A DNA stretch of 64,000 bases from Tenebrionibacter intestinalis (lineage in GTDB: Bacteria; Pseudomonadota; Gammaproteobacteria; Enterobacterales; Enterobacteriaceae), in contig NZ_JAEPBH010000001.1 in NCBI RefSeq assembly GCF_016632365.1, forward strand, positions 62,001 to 126,000, written 5' to 3'. Positions 36,781 to 47,416 of this stretch are shown piece by piece (the stretch's first letter is position 1; every line of letters starts with the position of its first letter). A program made the position numbers and the translations under genes. Under the pieces are notes generated by a model that did no database searches, was not told the origin of the DNA, and worked only from the letters and a program-made list of their open reading frames with translations.

Positions 36781-37632
36781 TTACAGACCAAGCAGACCGA
36801 TTGCGTAGCCTACTATCCCAATGACGAAGAAACCGCAGATAATCCACAGCGCATTTACTTTCTTACGCAGCAGCCACATACAGGCAAAGGTCAGCAGCAG
36901 AGGAACAAGACCGGGCATTAACTGGTCGAGTATATTCTGAACGGTAGTGATTTTCTCCGCGCCGGTCTGATCGGTAACTTTTGAAACCACCATCGGAATA
37001 TTGACGTGCGTCCATTTATTTACCAGCGCGCCCATAACAAACAGGCCGAGAATTGACGCTCCTTCCGTCAGTTTTTGCAGAAAGCCGCCACCCATATCCT
37101 TAACTATATCCACGCCCTTGCGATAGCCGTAGGCCACGCCGTAATAGCGGGTGAGCAGGCGCACCAGATTGAACAGCACAAAGAACAGAATGGGGCCGAG
37201 CAGACTGCCGCTCATGGCGATACCGGCGCCAAGCGCGGCGAACACAGGGCGAACGGTGCCCCAGAAAATCGGATCTCCCACGCCGGCCAGCGGCCCCATC
37301 AGGCCAACCTTGATGCCGTTGATGGCCGCATCGTCTATCGGCGCGCCGTTGGCGCGTTGCTCCTCCATTGCCAGAGTAACGCCCAGCACCGGGGCAGCTA
37401 CGTAAGGATGCGTGTTGAAAAATTCCATGTGGCGTTTAATCGCCTGGCGGCGCGCGTCATTATTTTCCGGATAAAGGCGACGGATTACCGGCACCATAGA
37501 AAAGCAGAAGCCAAGCGCCTGCATACGTTCGAAGTTCCATGAGCCCTGAAACAGGTTAGAACGCAGAAATACACCGCGAATATCGCCCGGAGTCAGCTTT
37601 TTCTCAGGGGTTGTTTTAGTCATATCCACCAT
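36781..37632 (-). CDS. manZ: Mannose PTS permease subunit IID (ManZ)
   Basis: The IID membrane component of the mannose/glucosamine phosphotransferase; together with ManY it forms the translocation channel. The 283-residue length equals that of E. coli. Family blocks are DIRGVFLRSNLFQGSWNFERMQALGF, GIKVGLMGPLAGVGDPIFWGT and DMGGGFLQKLTEGASILGLFVMG, with a hydrophobic C-terminus. I chose ATG 37632 (MVDMTKTT), with AGGTGG upstream; a GTG three codons earlier is possible. manY ends 12 bp upstream, and the three genes form the operon manX-manY-manZ on the minus strand. Confidence 0.97.
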   Translation of the reverse strand: MVDMTKTTPEKKLTPGDIRGVFLRSNLFQGSWNFERMQALGFCFSMVPVIRRLYPENNDARRQAIKRHMEFFNTHPYVAAPVLGVTLAMEEQRANGAPIDDAAINGIKVGLMGPLAGVGDPIFWGTVRPVFAALGAGIAMSGSLLGPILFFVLFNLVRLLTRYYGVAYGYRKGVDIVKDMGGGFLQKLTEGASILGLFVMGALVNKWTHVNIPMVVSKVTDQTGAEKITTVQNILDQLMPGLVPLLLTFACMWLLRKKVNALWIICGFFVIGIVGYAIGLLGL

Positions 37633-37644
37633 ATCATCCACCTG

Positions 37645-38445
37645 TTAATCCAGTTCGTTATCGAGATCGTTATGGGTTGCTACCGTCTGCGCCGGGGCCG
37701 CAGAGCGGTTATATTTCGGGCTTAGCTGGATGTAGAGGATGGCCATCACCGCGCCAATAACGCCCAGCGCTACCAGGTTAAAGTCAGTAAAGGCGGCAGT
37801 CACGAAGCCAAGATAGAAGAACGGCATCAGGTAGCCCGCGCGCATCATGTTAATTACCATCGCGTAGCCGACGACTACGATCATACCGCCGGCGATGTTC
37901 AGGCCGTTGGTCACCACTTGCGGAATGGCGTTAAGCAAATTCTGCACTTCGCTGGTGCCGACAGAAATTGCCACGATCACCGCCGGTATGGCAATACGCA
38001 TCGCCTGGAGGAGCAGCGCCGACACATGAAGCCAGGACAGGGTCGTGAGGTTGCCTTTTTCTGCCGCGCTGTCTGCTGCATGCTGGAAGCCTACGGTAAT
38101 GGTGCGCACGATAATCGTCAGCACCTGGCCTGCCGCCGCCAGCGGAATTGCCAGCGCGATACCGGCCCCAATGCTCTGATGTCCGGCAATAACGAGTATC
38201 GTGGAAATAATTGACGCCAGCGCGGCGTCAGGCGCGACGGCAGCGCCGATATTCATCCACCCCAGCGCTATCATTTCAAGCGTACCGCCGATAATGATGC
38301 CGGTTTTCATGTCCCCGAGCACGATGCCAATTAGCGTACAGGCCACCAGCGGGCGATGAAACTGGAACTCATCAAGAATGGATTCCATACCTGCAATGCA
38401 GGCGACGATGAATATCAGCACAATTTGAAGCGTGGTCATCTCCAT
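37645..38445 (-). CDS. manY: Mannose PTS permease subunit IIC (ManY)
   Basis: The IIC membrane component of the mannose PTS, 266 residues, with about eight transmembrane segments. Characteristic blocks are MESILDEFQFHRPLVACTLIGIVLGD, GGTLEMIALGWMNIGAAVAPDAALAS and the glycine-rich IAGGMIVVVGYAMVINMM. It also serves as receptor for phage lambda DNA entry and some bacteriocins in E. coli. It lies between manX (62 bp upstream) and manZ. Confidence 0.97.
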   Translation of the reverse strand: MEMTTLQIVLIFIVACIAGMESILDEFQFHRPLVACTLIGIVLGDMKTGIIIGGTLEMIALGWMNIGAAVAPDAALASIISTILVIAGHQSIGAGIALAIPLAAAGQVLTIIVRTITVGFQHAADSAAEKGNLTTLSWLHVSALLLQAMRIAIPAVIVAISVGTSEVQNLLNAIPQVVTNGLNIAGGMIVVVGYAMVINMMRAGYLMPFFYLGFVTAAFTDFNLVALGVIGAVMAILYIQLSPKYNRSAAPAQTVATHNDLDNELD

Positions 38446-38507
38446 TGTACTTCTCCTGTGTAATCAGACTATTGTAAAGGCTGAGTCAATAAAACCGCGT
38501 CTTGCGG

Positions 38508-39482
38508 CTATTTGTTCACTTTGCTAATTAAATCCATCATTTTCAGGCGCGGATCGCTTGAGACTTTGCGCACCTCCAGTTCGATACCGCGCTTATTAAG
38601 CCAGTTAAACGCATCGATATCCTGTTGGTCCACAGAGACGGCGTTATTGACCTGGGTTTTTCCCTGCCGATAAGCCATACCGCCGATGTTGACGGTGGTA
38701 ATTTTCACGCCGCCTTCAACCAGACGCACCACGTCGGTGGGGTTGGTAAACAGCAGCATCACGCGCTCGCGCGCGTATTTGGGGTTGTTATAAACGCGAA
38801 TCATTTTGGCGACGTCAACTACGTGGGCGCTTACCCCAGGCGGCGCGACTTGCGTAAGCAGCGTTTTGCGTACCGTGTCGGCGGCGACTTCGTCGCTGAC
38901 TACGATAATGCGCGTAACGTTGGTTTCTTTTGTCCAGCGGGTTGCTACCTGGCCATGAATCAGACGGTCGTCAATGCGTGCAAGCCCAATCACCATGTAG
39001 TCATTCGGGCCCATTGGCTTAAGGGGGGCTGCTGGCGTTGTGCTGGCCGGCGCGGCGGCTGGAGCAGGCGTCGCTTTTTCAGCAACGTTCGCTTTGAGCG
39101 CTTTTACGCCTTCGCGCCCGGTTTCCAGCGCTACAGCAATAAGTTCATCAAAGGTCGGGTTGTCGTCGCGGGCCATCAGGGTTTCCACCAGCATCGGGAT
39201 ATTAACTCCCGCTATGACCTCATACTGGGGTTTATCCACTACAATGCGGCTGGCTGCGTTAAACGGACTGCCGCCCCAGGTATCTACCAAAAACAACACG
39301 CCCTGTGCGGTATCGAGTTTTTCAAGCTGAGCATGATATTTTTCGATCAGGGTTTCTGCGTTTTCCCCTGGAACGAAATCAATCCAGCCCACGTTTTGTT
39401 GCTCTCCAAGCAGCATCTCAGCTGTTTTTAACAACTGTTCCGCTGCCCAGCCGTGCGTACCTATGACAATAGCAATGGTCAC
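38508..39482 (-). CDS. manX: Mannose PTS cytoplasmic subunit IIAB (ManX)
   Basis: A two-domain phosphotransfer protein that passes phosphate from HPr to incoming mannose, glucose or glucosamine. The IIA domain (about 1-135) has the phosphorylated His10 in VIGTHGWAAEQ and the LVDTWGGSPFNAAS block. An Ala/Pro-rich linker (about 136-158) leads to the IIB domain (about 160-324) with its phosphorylation-site His near 176 in RIDDRLIHGQVATRW. The 324-residue protein starts at ATG 39482 behind a perfect AGGAGGT. The 450 bp upstream is the operon's control region. Confidence 0.97.
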   Translation of the reverse strand: MTIAIVIGTHGWAAEQLLKTAEMLLGEQQNVGWIDFVPGENAETLIEKYHAQLEKLDTAQGVLFLVDTWGGSPFNAASRIVVDKPQYEVIAGVNIPMLVETLMARDDNPTFDELIAVALETGREGVKALKANVAEKATPAPAAAPASTTPAAPLKPMGPNDYMVIGLARIDDRLIHGQVATRWTKETNVTRIIVVSDEVAADTVRKTLLTQVAPPGVSAHVVDVAKMIRVYNNPKYARERVMLLFTNPTDVVRLVEGGVKITTVNIGGMAYRQGKTQVNNAVSVDQQDIDAFNWLNKRGIELEVRKVSSDPRLKMMDLISKVNK

Positions 39483-39934
39483 TTGCTACCTCCTGTGTTG
39501 GCTTCACTCACTCTTATACTTTCGGCAAGAATGAATCGATTCATACAAGGGTTGATTTCGGAACGTCATGACTTACCGCGAATAATTTTAGGGAGTGAAA
39601 ATATAATTTTTGTGATGTGCTTCCGTAATTTAGAGTGAGGCAACAATTAATTTCACAGTGTAAAATATGGCCCCGCCCGGATAAAAAATGCAAAGTCAGG
39701 TAAATCTTTGCCAAAACGTAAACGGCTTTGTTATGGTTAACTTCCGTATTTGTTAATTGAGGAACTTTGGGCAGTTGCCCTCCGTATGGACCGTCACCGA
39801 CGTCTTTTCACTCACAGGCCGGATTACACCGCCTTTATTGCAGGCGCAGCGAGCCTCATCTCCAGTCATTTATTCTTTTTAGCGCCCGGGCGTAGCAGGG
39901 TGCCGTTTAGCGTTTCCCGTTGCAGGAGTTTGTT
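39483..39934. other. manX-yoaE divergent control region
   Basis: A 452-bp spacer with the promoters of the man operon (leftward) and of yoaE (rightward). An A/T-rich inverted repeat with arms ATTTT and AAAAT lies at 39585-39602 in a region (39581-39610) that could hold an Mlc site, since Mlc represses manXYZ in E. coli. A TTTCACA half-site near 39650 could be part of a CRP site. Neither is good enough to call. Confidence 0.4.
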
Positions 39935-41494
39935 ATGGAAATTTTAATGGATCCCTCGATTTGGGCGGGGTTATTGACGCTGGTTGTGCTTGAGATTGTT
40001 CTTGGCATCGACAACCTGGTATTCATCGCGATTCTGGCAGATAAGCTGCCGCCAAAGCAGCGTGATAAAGCGCGCCTGATTGGCCTTTCGCTGGCGTTGA
40101 TTATGCGCCTTGGGCTGCTCTCGTTAATTTCCTGGTTGGTCACGCTCACAAAACCGCTCTTTAGCGTGGGCGACATGACATTTTCCGGGCGTGACATGAT
40201 TATGCTGATCGGTGGTTTGTTCCTGCTCTTTAAGGCCACAACCGAGCTGCATGAACGGCTGGAAAACCGCCAGCACGACGGCGAACACGGGAAAGGCTAT
40301 GCCAGTTTCTGGGTTGTAGTATTACAAATTGTCGTGCTGGATGCGGTTTTCTCGCTTGATGCGGTGATTACCGCCGTCGGTATGGTGGATCATCTGCCTG
40401 TCATGATGGCGGCGGTGGTTATTGCAATGGCAGTCATGCTGCTGGCGTCAAAGCCGCTGACAAATTTCGTTAACGCGCATCCAACCGTGGTTGTGCTGTG
40501 TTTGAGTTTTCTGCTGATGATAGGCCTAAGCCTGGTGGCGGAAGGGTTTGGCTTTCATATACCGAAAGGCTACCTCTACGCGGCAATTGGTTTTTCCATT
40601 GTCATCGAAGCGTTTAATCAGATTGCACGCCGCAATTTTATCCGCAACCAGTCGCGTCGCCCGCTGCGCGCGCGCGCCGCAGAAGCGATTTTGCGCCTGA
40701 TGGGCAACCATGCGCCTGCGGTGGCGCGCAATGGAAGCGGCAGCCCGACGCTGATGCCAATCCAGGCTGAAGCGTTTGTTGAAGAAGAGCGTTATATGAT
40801 AAACGGCGTGCTTACGCTGGCATCACGTTCGCTGCGCAGTATCATGACGCCGCGCGGTGAAATCAGTTGGGTGGATGCGAATCTGTCGGTAGACGAGATC
40901 CGTCAACAGTTGCTCTCATCACCGCACAGCCTGTTCCCGGTATGCAGGGGCGAGCTGGACGAGCTGATTGGCGTAGTGCGCGCTAAAGAGCTGCTGGTCG
41001 CTCTTAATGATGGCGCTGATGTGGCCGCTATTGCGGCAGCGACGCCAATGATTGTGGTGCCGGAAACGCTTGATCCTATCAATCTGCTGGGTGTGCTGCG
41101 CCGCGCGCGCGGGAGTTTTGTTATCGTCACGAATGAATTTGGCATAGTGCAGGGGTTGGTTACGCCGCTTGATGTTCTGGAGGCGATCGCCGGTGAATTC
41201 CCGGATGCGGATGAAACGCCGGAGATAGTGGCTGACGGCGACGGCTGGCTGGTTAAAGGATCGACCGATTTGCATGCGCTTCAGCAGCGTCTTAATCTTA
41301 ACACGCTGGTGAACGAGAAGGAGGGTATCGCTACGGTAGCAGGGCTGGTGATAGCCGCTAACGGGCAGATACCGCAAGCCGGCGATGAGCTCCACCTGCC
41401 GCCGCTGCGTATTCAGGTGCTGGAGGCCAACGACTATCGCGTTGATCTGGTGCGCGTTATCCATGAAACGCCGCCAGAAGACGAGGAAGAATAA
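39935..41494 (+). CDS. yoaE: TerC/CBS/CorC-domain membrane protein YoaE
   Basis: A 519-residue inner-membrane protein with an N-terminal TerC domain of about seven helices (1-235: [45 protein letters not shown]). A pair of CBS domains (about 285-405, [44 protein letters not shown]) and a CorC/HlyC C-terminal domain (about 425-510) follow. TerC-family members are tied to metal-ion efflux and to metalation of exported proteins; the substrate of YoaE is not established. ATG 39935 has CAGGAG upstream. It is convergent with pdeD. Confidence 0.95.
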   Translation: MEILMDPSIWAGLLTLVVLEIVLGIDNLVFIAILADKLPPKQRDKARLIGLSLALIMRLGLLSLISWLVTLTKPLFSVGDMTFSGRDMIMLIGGLFLLFKATTELHERLENRQHDGEHGKGYASFWVVVLQIVVLDAVFSLDAVITAVGMVDHLPVMMAAVVIAMAVMLLASKPLTNFVNAHPTVVVLCLSFLLMIGLSLVAEGFGFHIPKGYLYAAIGFSIVIEAFNQIARRNFIRNQSRRPLRARAAEAILRLMGNHAPAVARNGSGSPTLMPIQAEAFVEEERYMINGVLTLASRSLRSIMTPRGEISWVDANLSVDEIRQQLLSSPHSLFPVCRGELDELIGVVRAKELLVALNDGADVAAIAAATPMIVVPETLDPINLLGVLRRARGSFVIVTNEFGIVQGLVTPLDVLEAIAGEFPDADETPEIVADGDGWLVKGSTDLHALQQRLNLNTLVNEKEGIATVAGLVIAANGQIPQAGDELHLPPLRIQVLEANDYRVDLVRVIHETPPEDEEE

Positions 41495-41506
41495 CCCGCA
41501 GTCGGG

Positions 41507-43084
41507 TCAGACCCTGGTCTGGCCCGGCGTCGACAGCCGCTGGTGTCTTTCCAGCCAGGCAGGGAATTCGCCAGGCGGCATCGGGCGGGCAAACAACCAA
41601 CCTTGTAAAATTTGCACCTGCTGGCGACGCAGGTACTCCTCCTGTAGCGCGGTTTCCACACCTTCAGCGACCAGCGTAATTCCCAGCCGCTGCCCCAACT
41701 CAATAATCATACTGATAACGCGCGAATTGACCGAATCGGTGCCGATAGCGGCGGTAAATGATTTATCGATTTTCAGCACGTCGGGCTTGAGCATCTCAAG
41801 CCAGGCGAGAGAGCTGCGTCCAGTGCCAAAATCATCAATAGCTAACCGGACGCCGAGCGCGCGCAATTGTCGAAAAACCTGCGGGTCGAGATGCTGAAGA
41901 TCCTCGCGTTCGGTGAGCTCCAGCATCAGCCGCTGCGAAGGTCGGCATGCAAACCAGTAGCGCTTAAGATCGTTGAGAATCAAGCCATTACGAAAGTGAT
42001 CGGCGGCAACATTAATGCCAATGTGAAAATCGCTGCTGGCGGGGAAAATGTCGATATGTTTTATGGTACGGTCAATAACGTAGCGAGTGAGCGGCACTAT
42101 CAAATTTTCCTGCTCGGCGAGAGGAATAAAAATGTCGGGCGATATCCAGCCCTGGCGAGGATTATTCCAGCGCAACAGCAGTTCCACGCCGGTGCAGGCG
42201 TGGGTTTGTGCATGGACTAACGGCTGACACCAGATCTCAAACTCGCCCCGAGCGATCCCTAAGGTAATTTCTCGTGAGAAACTCATACGGCTGGCGCTGG
42301 CCTGCCAGGCCATGTAGCCAATCAGCAGCGCCAACAGGAGCGCCAGCGGCACCTGGCTGGGTAAACGTTGAACCGCCAGGGTGCTGGCTGATGGGCCAAT
42401 AAGTGAAATAGAAAACGGCTGTCGCGCGGAGTGAAACTGTGTTTCCTTATCATCTGTTCCCGGCGGCGGAAAACCCAGCGCGTTGCTGCCGTAGACCAGG
42501 TGGTTATCGCCAACATTCAGCGCCGTGCGTACAACCCAGGGCATTTCGGACGCAGACATCAGTTGCGTGAGCAGCGCGATATTGATTACCTGCATTGCCC
42601 CGTCAAGGCCGCTATCGCCGACCGATGTCCATTTCACCAAAACAGGCGAGCCTTTTAGCAGAGAATTATCCACCGACAGTTGCAGCGATGCATGCCGGGA
42701 AGGGAGCGTCGGTTCCAGCATATTGACAGGTACGGCGCGATTGCCAAACACGCTGGAGCAGTAAAGAATGCCATTCTTAATCAGCGAGATAGCACGCAGC
42801 GTACGGGCGCGGGCGACATATTGCCTCAGTTCCCCCTGCACCGCATTGCAGGGTTTGCCGACAAGCGGCGCGACGCGCAGACCCAGTTCGTCATGTGGCG
42901 AGAGCAGGTTTTCCATTGTGGCGACAGCGTAGCTGCCATATTCATCCACTCTTTGCAGATTGACGCTGCGGATGGTGAGAAAGCGCACGCCCAGCGTGGC
43001 TAAAAAAGTTAACACTGCCAGCGACAGGGCGAGGGTTATTCGCCGGCGGCGATAGTTTCTGATGATGTGCTGCGCCGTTTGCAT
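41507..43084 (-). CDS. pdeD: Cyclic di-GMP phosphodiesterase PdeD (YoaD), CSS-EAL type
   Basis: A 525-residue membrane-bound phosphodiesterase that hydrolyses cyclic di-GMP. Two helices (about 17-37 and 243-262) flank a periplasmic CSS-motif domain that contains the redox Cys-Ser-Ser in ILYCSSVFG and a partner Cys in GKPCNAV. The C-terminal EAL domain (about 270-515) looks catalytically complete: GVELLLRW, IGINVAADHF, LMLELTERE, LAIDDFGTGRSSLAWL, VLKIDKSF, TLVAEGVET. Disulfide formation in the periplasmic part is known to switch such proteins; DsbB is encoded at 59877. ATG 43084 has AGGAA upstream. Confidence 0.95.
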   Translation of the reverse strand: MQTAQHIIRNYRRRRITLALSLAVLTFLATLGVRFLTIRSVNLQRVDEYGSYAVATMENLLSPHDELGLRVAPLVGKPCNAVQGELRQYVARARTLRAISLIKNGILYCSSVFGNRAVPVNMLEPTLPSRHASLQLSVDNSLLKGSPVLVKWTSVGDSGLDGAMQVINIALLTQLMSASEMPWVVRTALNVGDNHLVYGSNALGFPPPGTDDKETQFHSARQPFSISLIGPSASTLAVQRLPSQVPLALLLALLIGYMAWQASASRMSFSREITLGIARGEFEIWCQPLVHAQTHACTGVELLLRWNNPRQGWISPDIFIPLAEQENLIVPLTRYVIDRTIKHIDIFPASSDFHIGINVAADHFRNGLILNDLKRYWFACRPSQRLMLELTEREDLQHLDPQVFRQLRALGVRLAIDDFGTGRSSLAWLEMLKPDVLKIDKSFTAAIGTDSVNSRVISMIIELGQRLGITLVAEGVETALQEEYLRRQQVQILQGWLFARPMPPGEFPAWLERHQRLSTPGQTRV

Positions 43085-43219
43085 CCGTGTTTCCTGCCAG
43101 AAGTGGGCCCCGAATCGGGTCGGAGGATGTGGTCAAGTGTAGCGGGGGAAAAGCGGCGTGATGGAGAAAATCACGCACCCGCCTGTAAAAGGCTGCGGGT
43201 GCGTCTGTTGATACGCAGG

Positions 43220-44584
43220 TCAGTCGCATTGCACCTTAATGGCAAGGCCGCCGCGCGAAGTTTCACGGTATTTAGCGTTCATGTCTTTGCCGGTCTCGTA
43301 CATTGTTTCAATCACTTTATCAAGTGAAACCCGGGGTTCGCTGGTGCGGCGCAGTGCCATTCGCGCAGCATTAATCGCTTTGACTGATGCGATGGCGTTG
43401 CGTTCGATGCAGGGAACCTGAACCTGGCCTGCTACCGGATCGCAGGTGAGACCAAGATTATGCTCCATGCCAATTTCAGCGGCGATGCATACCTGCTCGG
43501 GACTGGCGCCCAGCAGTTCGGCCAGGCCGGCAGCGGCCATTGAGCAGGCAACCCCCACTTCGCCCTGGCAACCGACCTCCGCGCCAGAGATAGAGGCGTT
43601 CAACTTATACAAAATGCCGATAGCGCCCGCGGCTAAAAAGTAGCGAAGATAAATATCCGGCGTCACCGGTTCGATAAAGCGATCGTAGTAGGCCAGTACG
43701 GCAGGAACGATGCCGCAGGCGCCATTTGTGGGGGCGGTCACCACGCGGCCGCCGGCGGCATTTTCTTCGTTGACCGCCAGCGCAAACATATTAACCCAAT
43801 CCACCACATTCATTGGATCGTTGGACAGGCTGCCGCTGGAAACCAGCATTCGACGTAGCGCGGCGGCGCGGCGCGGTACCCGTAACGGCCCTGGCAGCAC
43901 GCCTTCGGTATTAATTCCGCGATCGATACAGGCGCGCATGGTTTGCCATACGCGCTCAAACCAGGCATCGATATCGCTTTTAGTATGTAGCGCCAGTTCG
44001 TTGCGCAATACCATGCCTGAAAGCGACAGCCCCGATTCGCGGCAGTGCGCCAGCATCTCTTTTGCGCTGCGAAAGGGGTAGGGTACATCAGCTTCGTTCA
44101 GCGCTGACTTGCCAAAATGCGCTTCATCAACAATAAAGCCGCCGCCGATAGAGTAGTATGTATTGTTATAAATTTCGCGATCGCCAGACCAGGCATGGAT
44201 TTGCAACCCATTTTCGTGCAGCGGCAGATTACTGTTGTGAAAGCGTAGGGCTTTATTTAGTGGAAAATCGACTTCGCGACGGCCGTTGGCCAGAAGCAGG
44301 CGGCCGCGGTCTTGCACATCGCGGATAAACGCAGCGATAGCGTCGATATCAACATTATCCGGCGTATTGCCCGCCAGGCCCATAATAATAGCGATATCGG
44401 TATGGTGCCCTTTACCCGTAAGAGAAAGCGAGCCGTACACGTCGACGACGACGCTATCTACCTGCTCCAGTAATCCTTTTGCGATCAAATCGTCAATAAA
44501 CTGCTTTCCGGCCTTCATCGGTCCGACGGTATGCGAGCTGGAAGGGCCAATGCCGATTTTAAACATATCGAAAGTGCTAATCAC
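43220..44584 (-). CDS. sdaA: L-serine dehydratase 1 (SdaA)
   Basis: An iron-sulfur enzyme that deaminates L-serine to pyruvate and ammonia. GTG 44584 is the start codon, as in E. coli; GGAG lies eight bases upstream, and the 454-residue length is identical. The N-terminal beta domain has FDMFKIGIGPSSSHTVGPM (4-22). The alpha domain carries cluster cysteines in APTNGACGIVPA, GLTCDPVAGQVQVPC and the C-terminal VQCD. A further SGAEVGCQGEVGVACSM is the serine-binding region. It lies between nudL and pdeD on the same strand. Confidence 0.97.
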   Translation of the reverse strand: MISTFDMFKIGIGPSSSHTVGPMKAGKQFIDDLIAKGLLEQVDSVVVDVYGSLSLTGKGHHTDIAIIMGLAGNTPDNVDIDAIAAFIRDVQDRGRLLLANGRREVDFPLNKALRFHNSNLPLHENGLQIHAWSGDREIYNNTYYSIGGGFIVDEAHFGKSALNEADVPYPFRSAKEMLAHCRESGLSLSGMVLRNELALHTKSDIDAWFERVWQTMRACIDRGINTEGVLPGPLRVPRRAAALRRMLVSSGSLSNDPMNVVDWVNMFALAVNEENAAGGRVVTAPTNGACGIVPAVLAYYDRFIEPVTPDIYLRYFLAAGAIGILYKLNASISGAEVGCQGEVGVACSMAAAGLAELLGASPEQVCIAAEIGMEHNLGLTCDPVAGQVQVPCIERNAIASVKAINAARMALRRTSEPRVSLDKVIETMYETGKDMNAKYRETSRGGLAIKVQCD

Positions 44585-44780
44585 AATGCTACTCCTGCCT
44601 GGGCGCACGCCGGGCGCCGAACGCGCTGCAAATGTGGCTAGTGTAAGGGCAACCGCGCCGTGAAATTGAACTATTCACATGAATAAAACTAATTGCCAGC
44701 CTCAATTTTATTTATATCGAATGCGCAGTTATTCGCATCATACTCACTCCCCTTTGCTGCTTTACAGAATGGCAAGCTGG

Positions 44781-45362
44781 TTAATAACGGTAGCCCGTTT
44801 GCAGCGCCAGCTCACGGATTATGCCTGCGGTCATGCCCCATACGAAGTATTGCTCATACCATGACAGCCAGACACGGCGCTCGCCGTTGTGGCGCTTCAC
44901 ATCCAGTGGGTGATAGCGCCCCAGGCGTAGCGCCTCCTGAAGGGGCATTTCAAAAACCGAAGCGACTTCATCCTCGCACGGGCGATACGGTATATCCGGC
45001 GGAATGAGGCCCACTACGGGGGTAACGCGAAAACCGCTGATGCTGTCTACAGGCGGCAGAATACCCACTACTTCGACGCAGGCGGGCGGGATGGCGACTT
45101 CTTCATGCGCTTCGCGTAATGCTGCGACAATCAGCGAGCTATCGCTACTGTCCATTGCGCCGCCGGGGAAGGCAACCTGACCTGGATGTTTACGCAGGCG
45201 TGAGGAACGCTGGGTTAATAACAACCCTGGGCGCGTGCGGCGCACCACCGGCACCAGTACTGCCGCCTGGCGCTGGTTGGCGGCGCTGGCGCGCGGCTGC
45301 GGGCGTAGCAGCAGGAAGCGGGAAAGGAAATCGTCAAGCGTCATAACGTGGGGGTGGGGCAT
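44781..45362 (-). CDS. nudL: Nudix hydrolase NudL (YeaB)
   Basis: A Nudix-family pyrophosphatase similar to mammalian coenzyme A diphosphatases; its E. coli substrate is not firmly known. The 193-residue protein has the UPF0035-type block [23 protein letters not shown] and then the Nudix box [23 protein letters not shown] (residues about 70-92). The C-terminus [25 protein letters not shown] is family-specific. I chose ATG 45362 because its N-terminus fits E. coli and it begins four bases after the pabB stop; the longer frame reaching 45728 is antisense to nothing real and overlaps pabB. Confidence 0.95.
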   Translation of the reverse strand: MPHPHVMTLDDFLSRFLLLRPQPRASAANQRQAAVLVPVVRRTRPGLLLTQRSSRLRKHPGQVAFPGGAMDSSDSSLIVAALREAHEEVAIPPACVEVVGILPPVDSISGFRVTPVVGLIPPDIPYRPCEDEVASVFEMPLQEALRLGRYHPLDVKRHNGERRVWLSWYEQYFVWGMTAGIIRELALQTGYRY

Positions 45363-45366
45363 CGTT

Positions 45367-46743
45367 TTATTGCTCAGTGAGGCGCAGAATGCGGTTAACT
45401 TTAGCAAACGTTTCCTGATATTCCGCCTCCTCAATGCTGTCAGCCACAATACCCCCGCCGGCGGAGCAGTGTAGCCGCCCGCCGCAGGCAATAAGGGTGC
45501 GAATGGTAATGCTGGTGTCCATGCGTCCACAAAAGCTGATATAGCCAATACTGCCGCACCAGGCATTCCGGCGCTGTGGTTCCAGTTCCTCAATAATTTC
45601 CATCGCCCGCACTTTCGGAGCCCCGGTAATGGAACCGCCGGGAAACGCAGCACGCAGCAAATCGGTGGCGTGAAGCCCGTCGGCCAGCCTGGCGGTAATC
45701 GTGCTGACCAGATGATGTACTGCCGCAAAGGGTTCCACCGCGAACAGTTCCGGCACGCGCACGCTGCCGGGCTGAGCCACTCGCCCTACGTCATTTCGCA
45801 GTAAATCGACAATCATCAGGTTTTCAGCGCGATCCTTGGGAGAGCTGGCAAGCCGCTGCGCCTGACGCGTATCGGCGTCAGGATCGGACAGGCGCGGTAG
45901 CGTACCTTTAATGGGGCGGGTCTGAATTTCACCGTGCGTCAGGCGAATAAAACGTTCCGGCGACAGGCTGAGAATCGCGCCTTCAGGCAGCCTTAGAAAG
46001 GCGCTAAAGGGGGCGCGATTATCTGCATTGAGTTTAACGAATGCCGGCCATTCATCACCCTGGTAGCCCGCGCTGAAGCGCTGCGCAAGGTTAACCTGAT
46101 AGCAATCGCCGCTGAGCAGGTATGCCTGTACACGGCGGAATTTTTCACCGTATTGCGCGCGCGATAAATTACTTTGCCAGGCAGTGGTTAGCCGCAGCGG
46201 CGCGTGTTTGATACGGGGGAGGGCGTTTAGCCAGGCCAGGCGCGCGCCGGCATCGCGCTGGCTTACCAGAGTGACGCGCTTAAGTTGGTTATCGACAATC
46301 AGCGCCCAGTCGTAAATGCCGACTGCCATATCCTCAATGGGGATGTCGGCGGCAGCGAGAGTGGGCAGTGTTTCAAAACGTCTGCCGAGATCGTAGCCGA
46401 AAAGCCCTATCGCGCCGCCCTGAAAAGGCAGATCGTCTGTTTGCGCTGCGGTAACGTTCTGCTCCGTCATGACATCGGCCAATCGTTTTAGCGGATCGTC
46501 GAGGGTACTGACCGGCGCTTTTCGGGGATCGGCATAGTCGATTCGCGTGGTGGTGCCGGTGGTTCGCAGCGTTACGCAGGGCTGCGCGGTCAGAATATCA
46601 AAGCGGCTGCCGGCATGGTTTGCGTATCCGGAGTGCAGCAACATCGCCCACGGCAGCGTATTTAAGGCGCTAAACCAGTGTTCGGCGGCATCCGCGCGCC
46701 AGGGCAGGGCGACAGTGGTTAAATGTGTTGCAATTGTTGACAT
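45367..46743 (-). CDS. pabB: Aminodeoxychorismate synthase component I (PabB)
   Basis: Converts chorismate to 4-amino-4-deoxychorismate with PabA, in folate synthesis. The 458-residue chorismate-binding protein has the PabB active-site lysine in [10 protein letters not shown] (typical of PabB rather than TrpE). The metal- and substrate-binding blocks are [43 protein letters not shown] and CGSIGYISF. The N-terminal domain includes [17 protein letters not shown]. nudL follows four bases after its stop, so pabB and nudL are co-transcribed. It is divergent from yoaH. Confidence 0.97.
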   Translation of the reverse strand: MSTIATHLTTVALPWRADAAEHWFSALNTLPWAMLLHSGYANHAGSRFDILTAQPCVTLRTTGTTTRIDYADPRKAPVSTLDDPLKRLADVMTEQNVTAAQTDDLPFQGGAIGLFGYDLGRRFETLPTLAAADIPIEDMAVGIYDWALIVDNQLKRVTLVSQRDAGARLAWLNALPRIKHAPLRLTTAWQSNLSRAQYGEKFRRVQAYLLSGDCYQVNLAQRFSAGYQGDEWPAFVKLNADNRAPFSAFLRLPEGAILSLSPERFIRLTHGEIQTRPIKGTLPRLSDPDADTRQAQRLASSPKDRAENLMIVDLLRNDVGRVAQPGSVRVPELFAVEPFAAVHHLVSTITARLADGLHATDLLRAAFPGGSITGAPKVRAMEIIEELEPQRRNAWCGSIGYISFCGRMDTSITIRTLIACGGRLHCSAGGGIVADSIEEAEYQETFAKVNRILRLTEQ

Positions 46744-46853
46744 GGCGGCTTTATCGACAACGGAAAAACGCTAAGCATGCCATATCCACACGCGTCTGGC
46801 ATCTGCGGCTGGCGCGTGAAATAATAGCCGCCGCAAAAATTCAGGAGTTGACC

Positions 46854-47036
46854 ATGTTTACAGGCCTTCCTTCTCTAACTCATGAGCAGCAGCAAAAAGC
46901 CGTTGAGCGTATTCAGGCGCTGATGGCGCAGGGCGTCAGCAGCGGCGCGGCCATTGCGCAAGTGGCGCAGGAAATACGCGAATCACACAACGGCCATCGT
47001 ATCGTAGCGCGCTTTGACGATGACGAGCAGCCATAA
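46854..47036 (+). CDS. yoaH: YoaH, UPF0181 small protein
   Basis: A 60-residue protein of the UPF0181 family, almost identical to E. coli YoaH over its N-terminal half ([31 protein letters not shown]). Function is unknown. ATG 46854 has CAGGAG upstream; the open frame before it (from 46725) overlaps the pabB start and is not real. It is divergent from pabB. Confidence 0.93.
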   Translation: MFTGLPSLTHEQQQKAVERIQALMAQGVSSGAAIAQVAQEIRESHNGHRIVARFDDDEQP

Positions 47037-47068
47037 ATTCGCCTCCCGGAAAGAGAGGCGCGGCGGCG

Positions 47069-47416
47069 TCAGTCAACGGCAGCGATAATTTTAATCTCAA
47101 CCTTAAACGCCGCTTTCATCAGCGCGGCCTGCACGGTGCAGCGCACCGGCGCGTGGCCTGCCACCACCCACGCATCCCATGCGCGGTTCATTTCGGCAAA
47201 ATCGGCCTTATCGGCGAGAAAAATAGTAGCGTCGAGAATGCGGGTTTTGTCGCTACCCTGTTCAGCCAGCATGGCGTCAATCTGGCGCAGCGTATTTTGC
47301 GTTTGCGCAAAGGCATCTGCGTCAAGATTCTCAGGCACGCCTGTGTAATACAGCGTGTGGTTATGAATGACCGCGTCCGACCAGCGGGATTCCGGTTTGA
47401 TACGCACGATTGACAT
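47069..47416 (-). CDS. yoaB: RidA-family protein YoaB
   Basis: A 115-residue RidA/YER057c/UK114-family protein. RidA members hydrolyse reactive enamine/imine intermediates formed by PLP enzymes, but YoaB's own activity is not proven. The conserved catalytic-site Arg of the family is in APVRCTVQAALM. TGVPENLDADAFAQT and ILDATIFLADKADF follow E. coli YoaB. ATG 47416 has AAGGAAGG upstream; a TTG one codon earlier is possible. It is divergent from yoaA. Confidence 0.93.
   Translation of the reverse strand: MSIVRIKPESRWSDAVIHNHTLYYTGVPENLDADAFAQTQNTLRQIDAMLAEQGSDKTRILDATIFLADKADFAEMNRAWDAWVVAGHAPVRCTVQAALMKAAFKVEIKIIAAVD

Noticed and set aside
38625..39431. A 268-codon open frame on the plus strand
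   Set aside because: It lies entirely within manX on the opposite strand and shows no known domain.
44781..45728. A long (315-codon) version of nudL
   Set aside because: The first 122 codons overlap pabB in another frame; the conserved Nudix protein starts at 45362.
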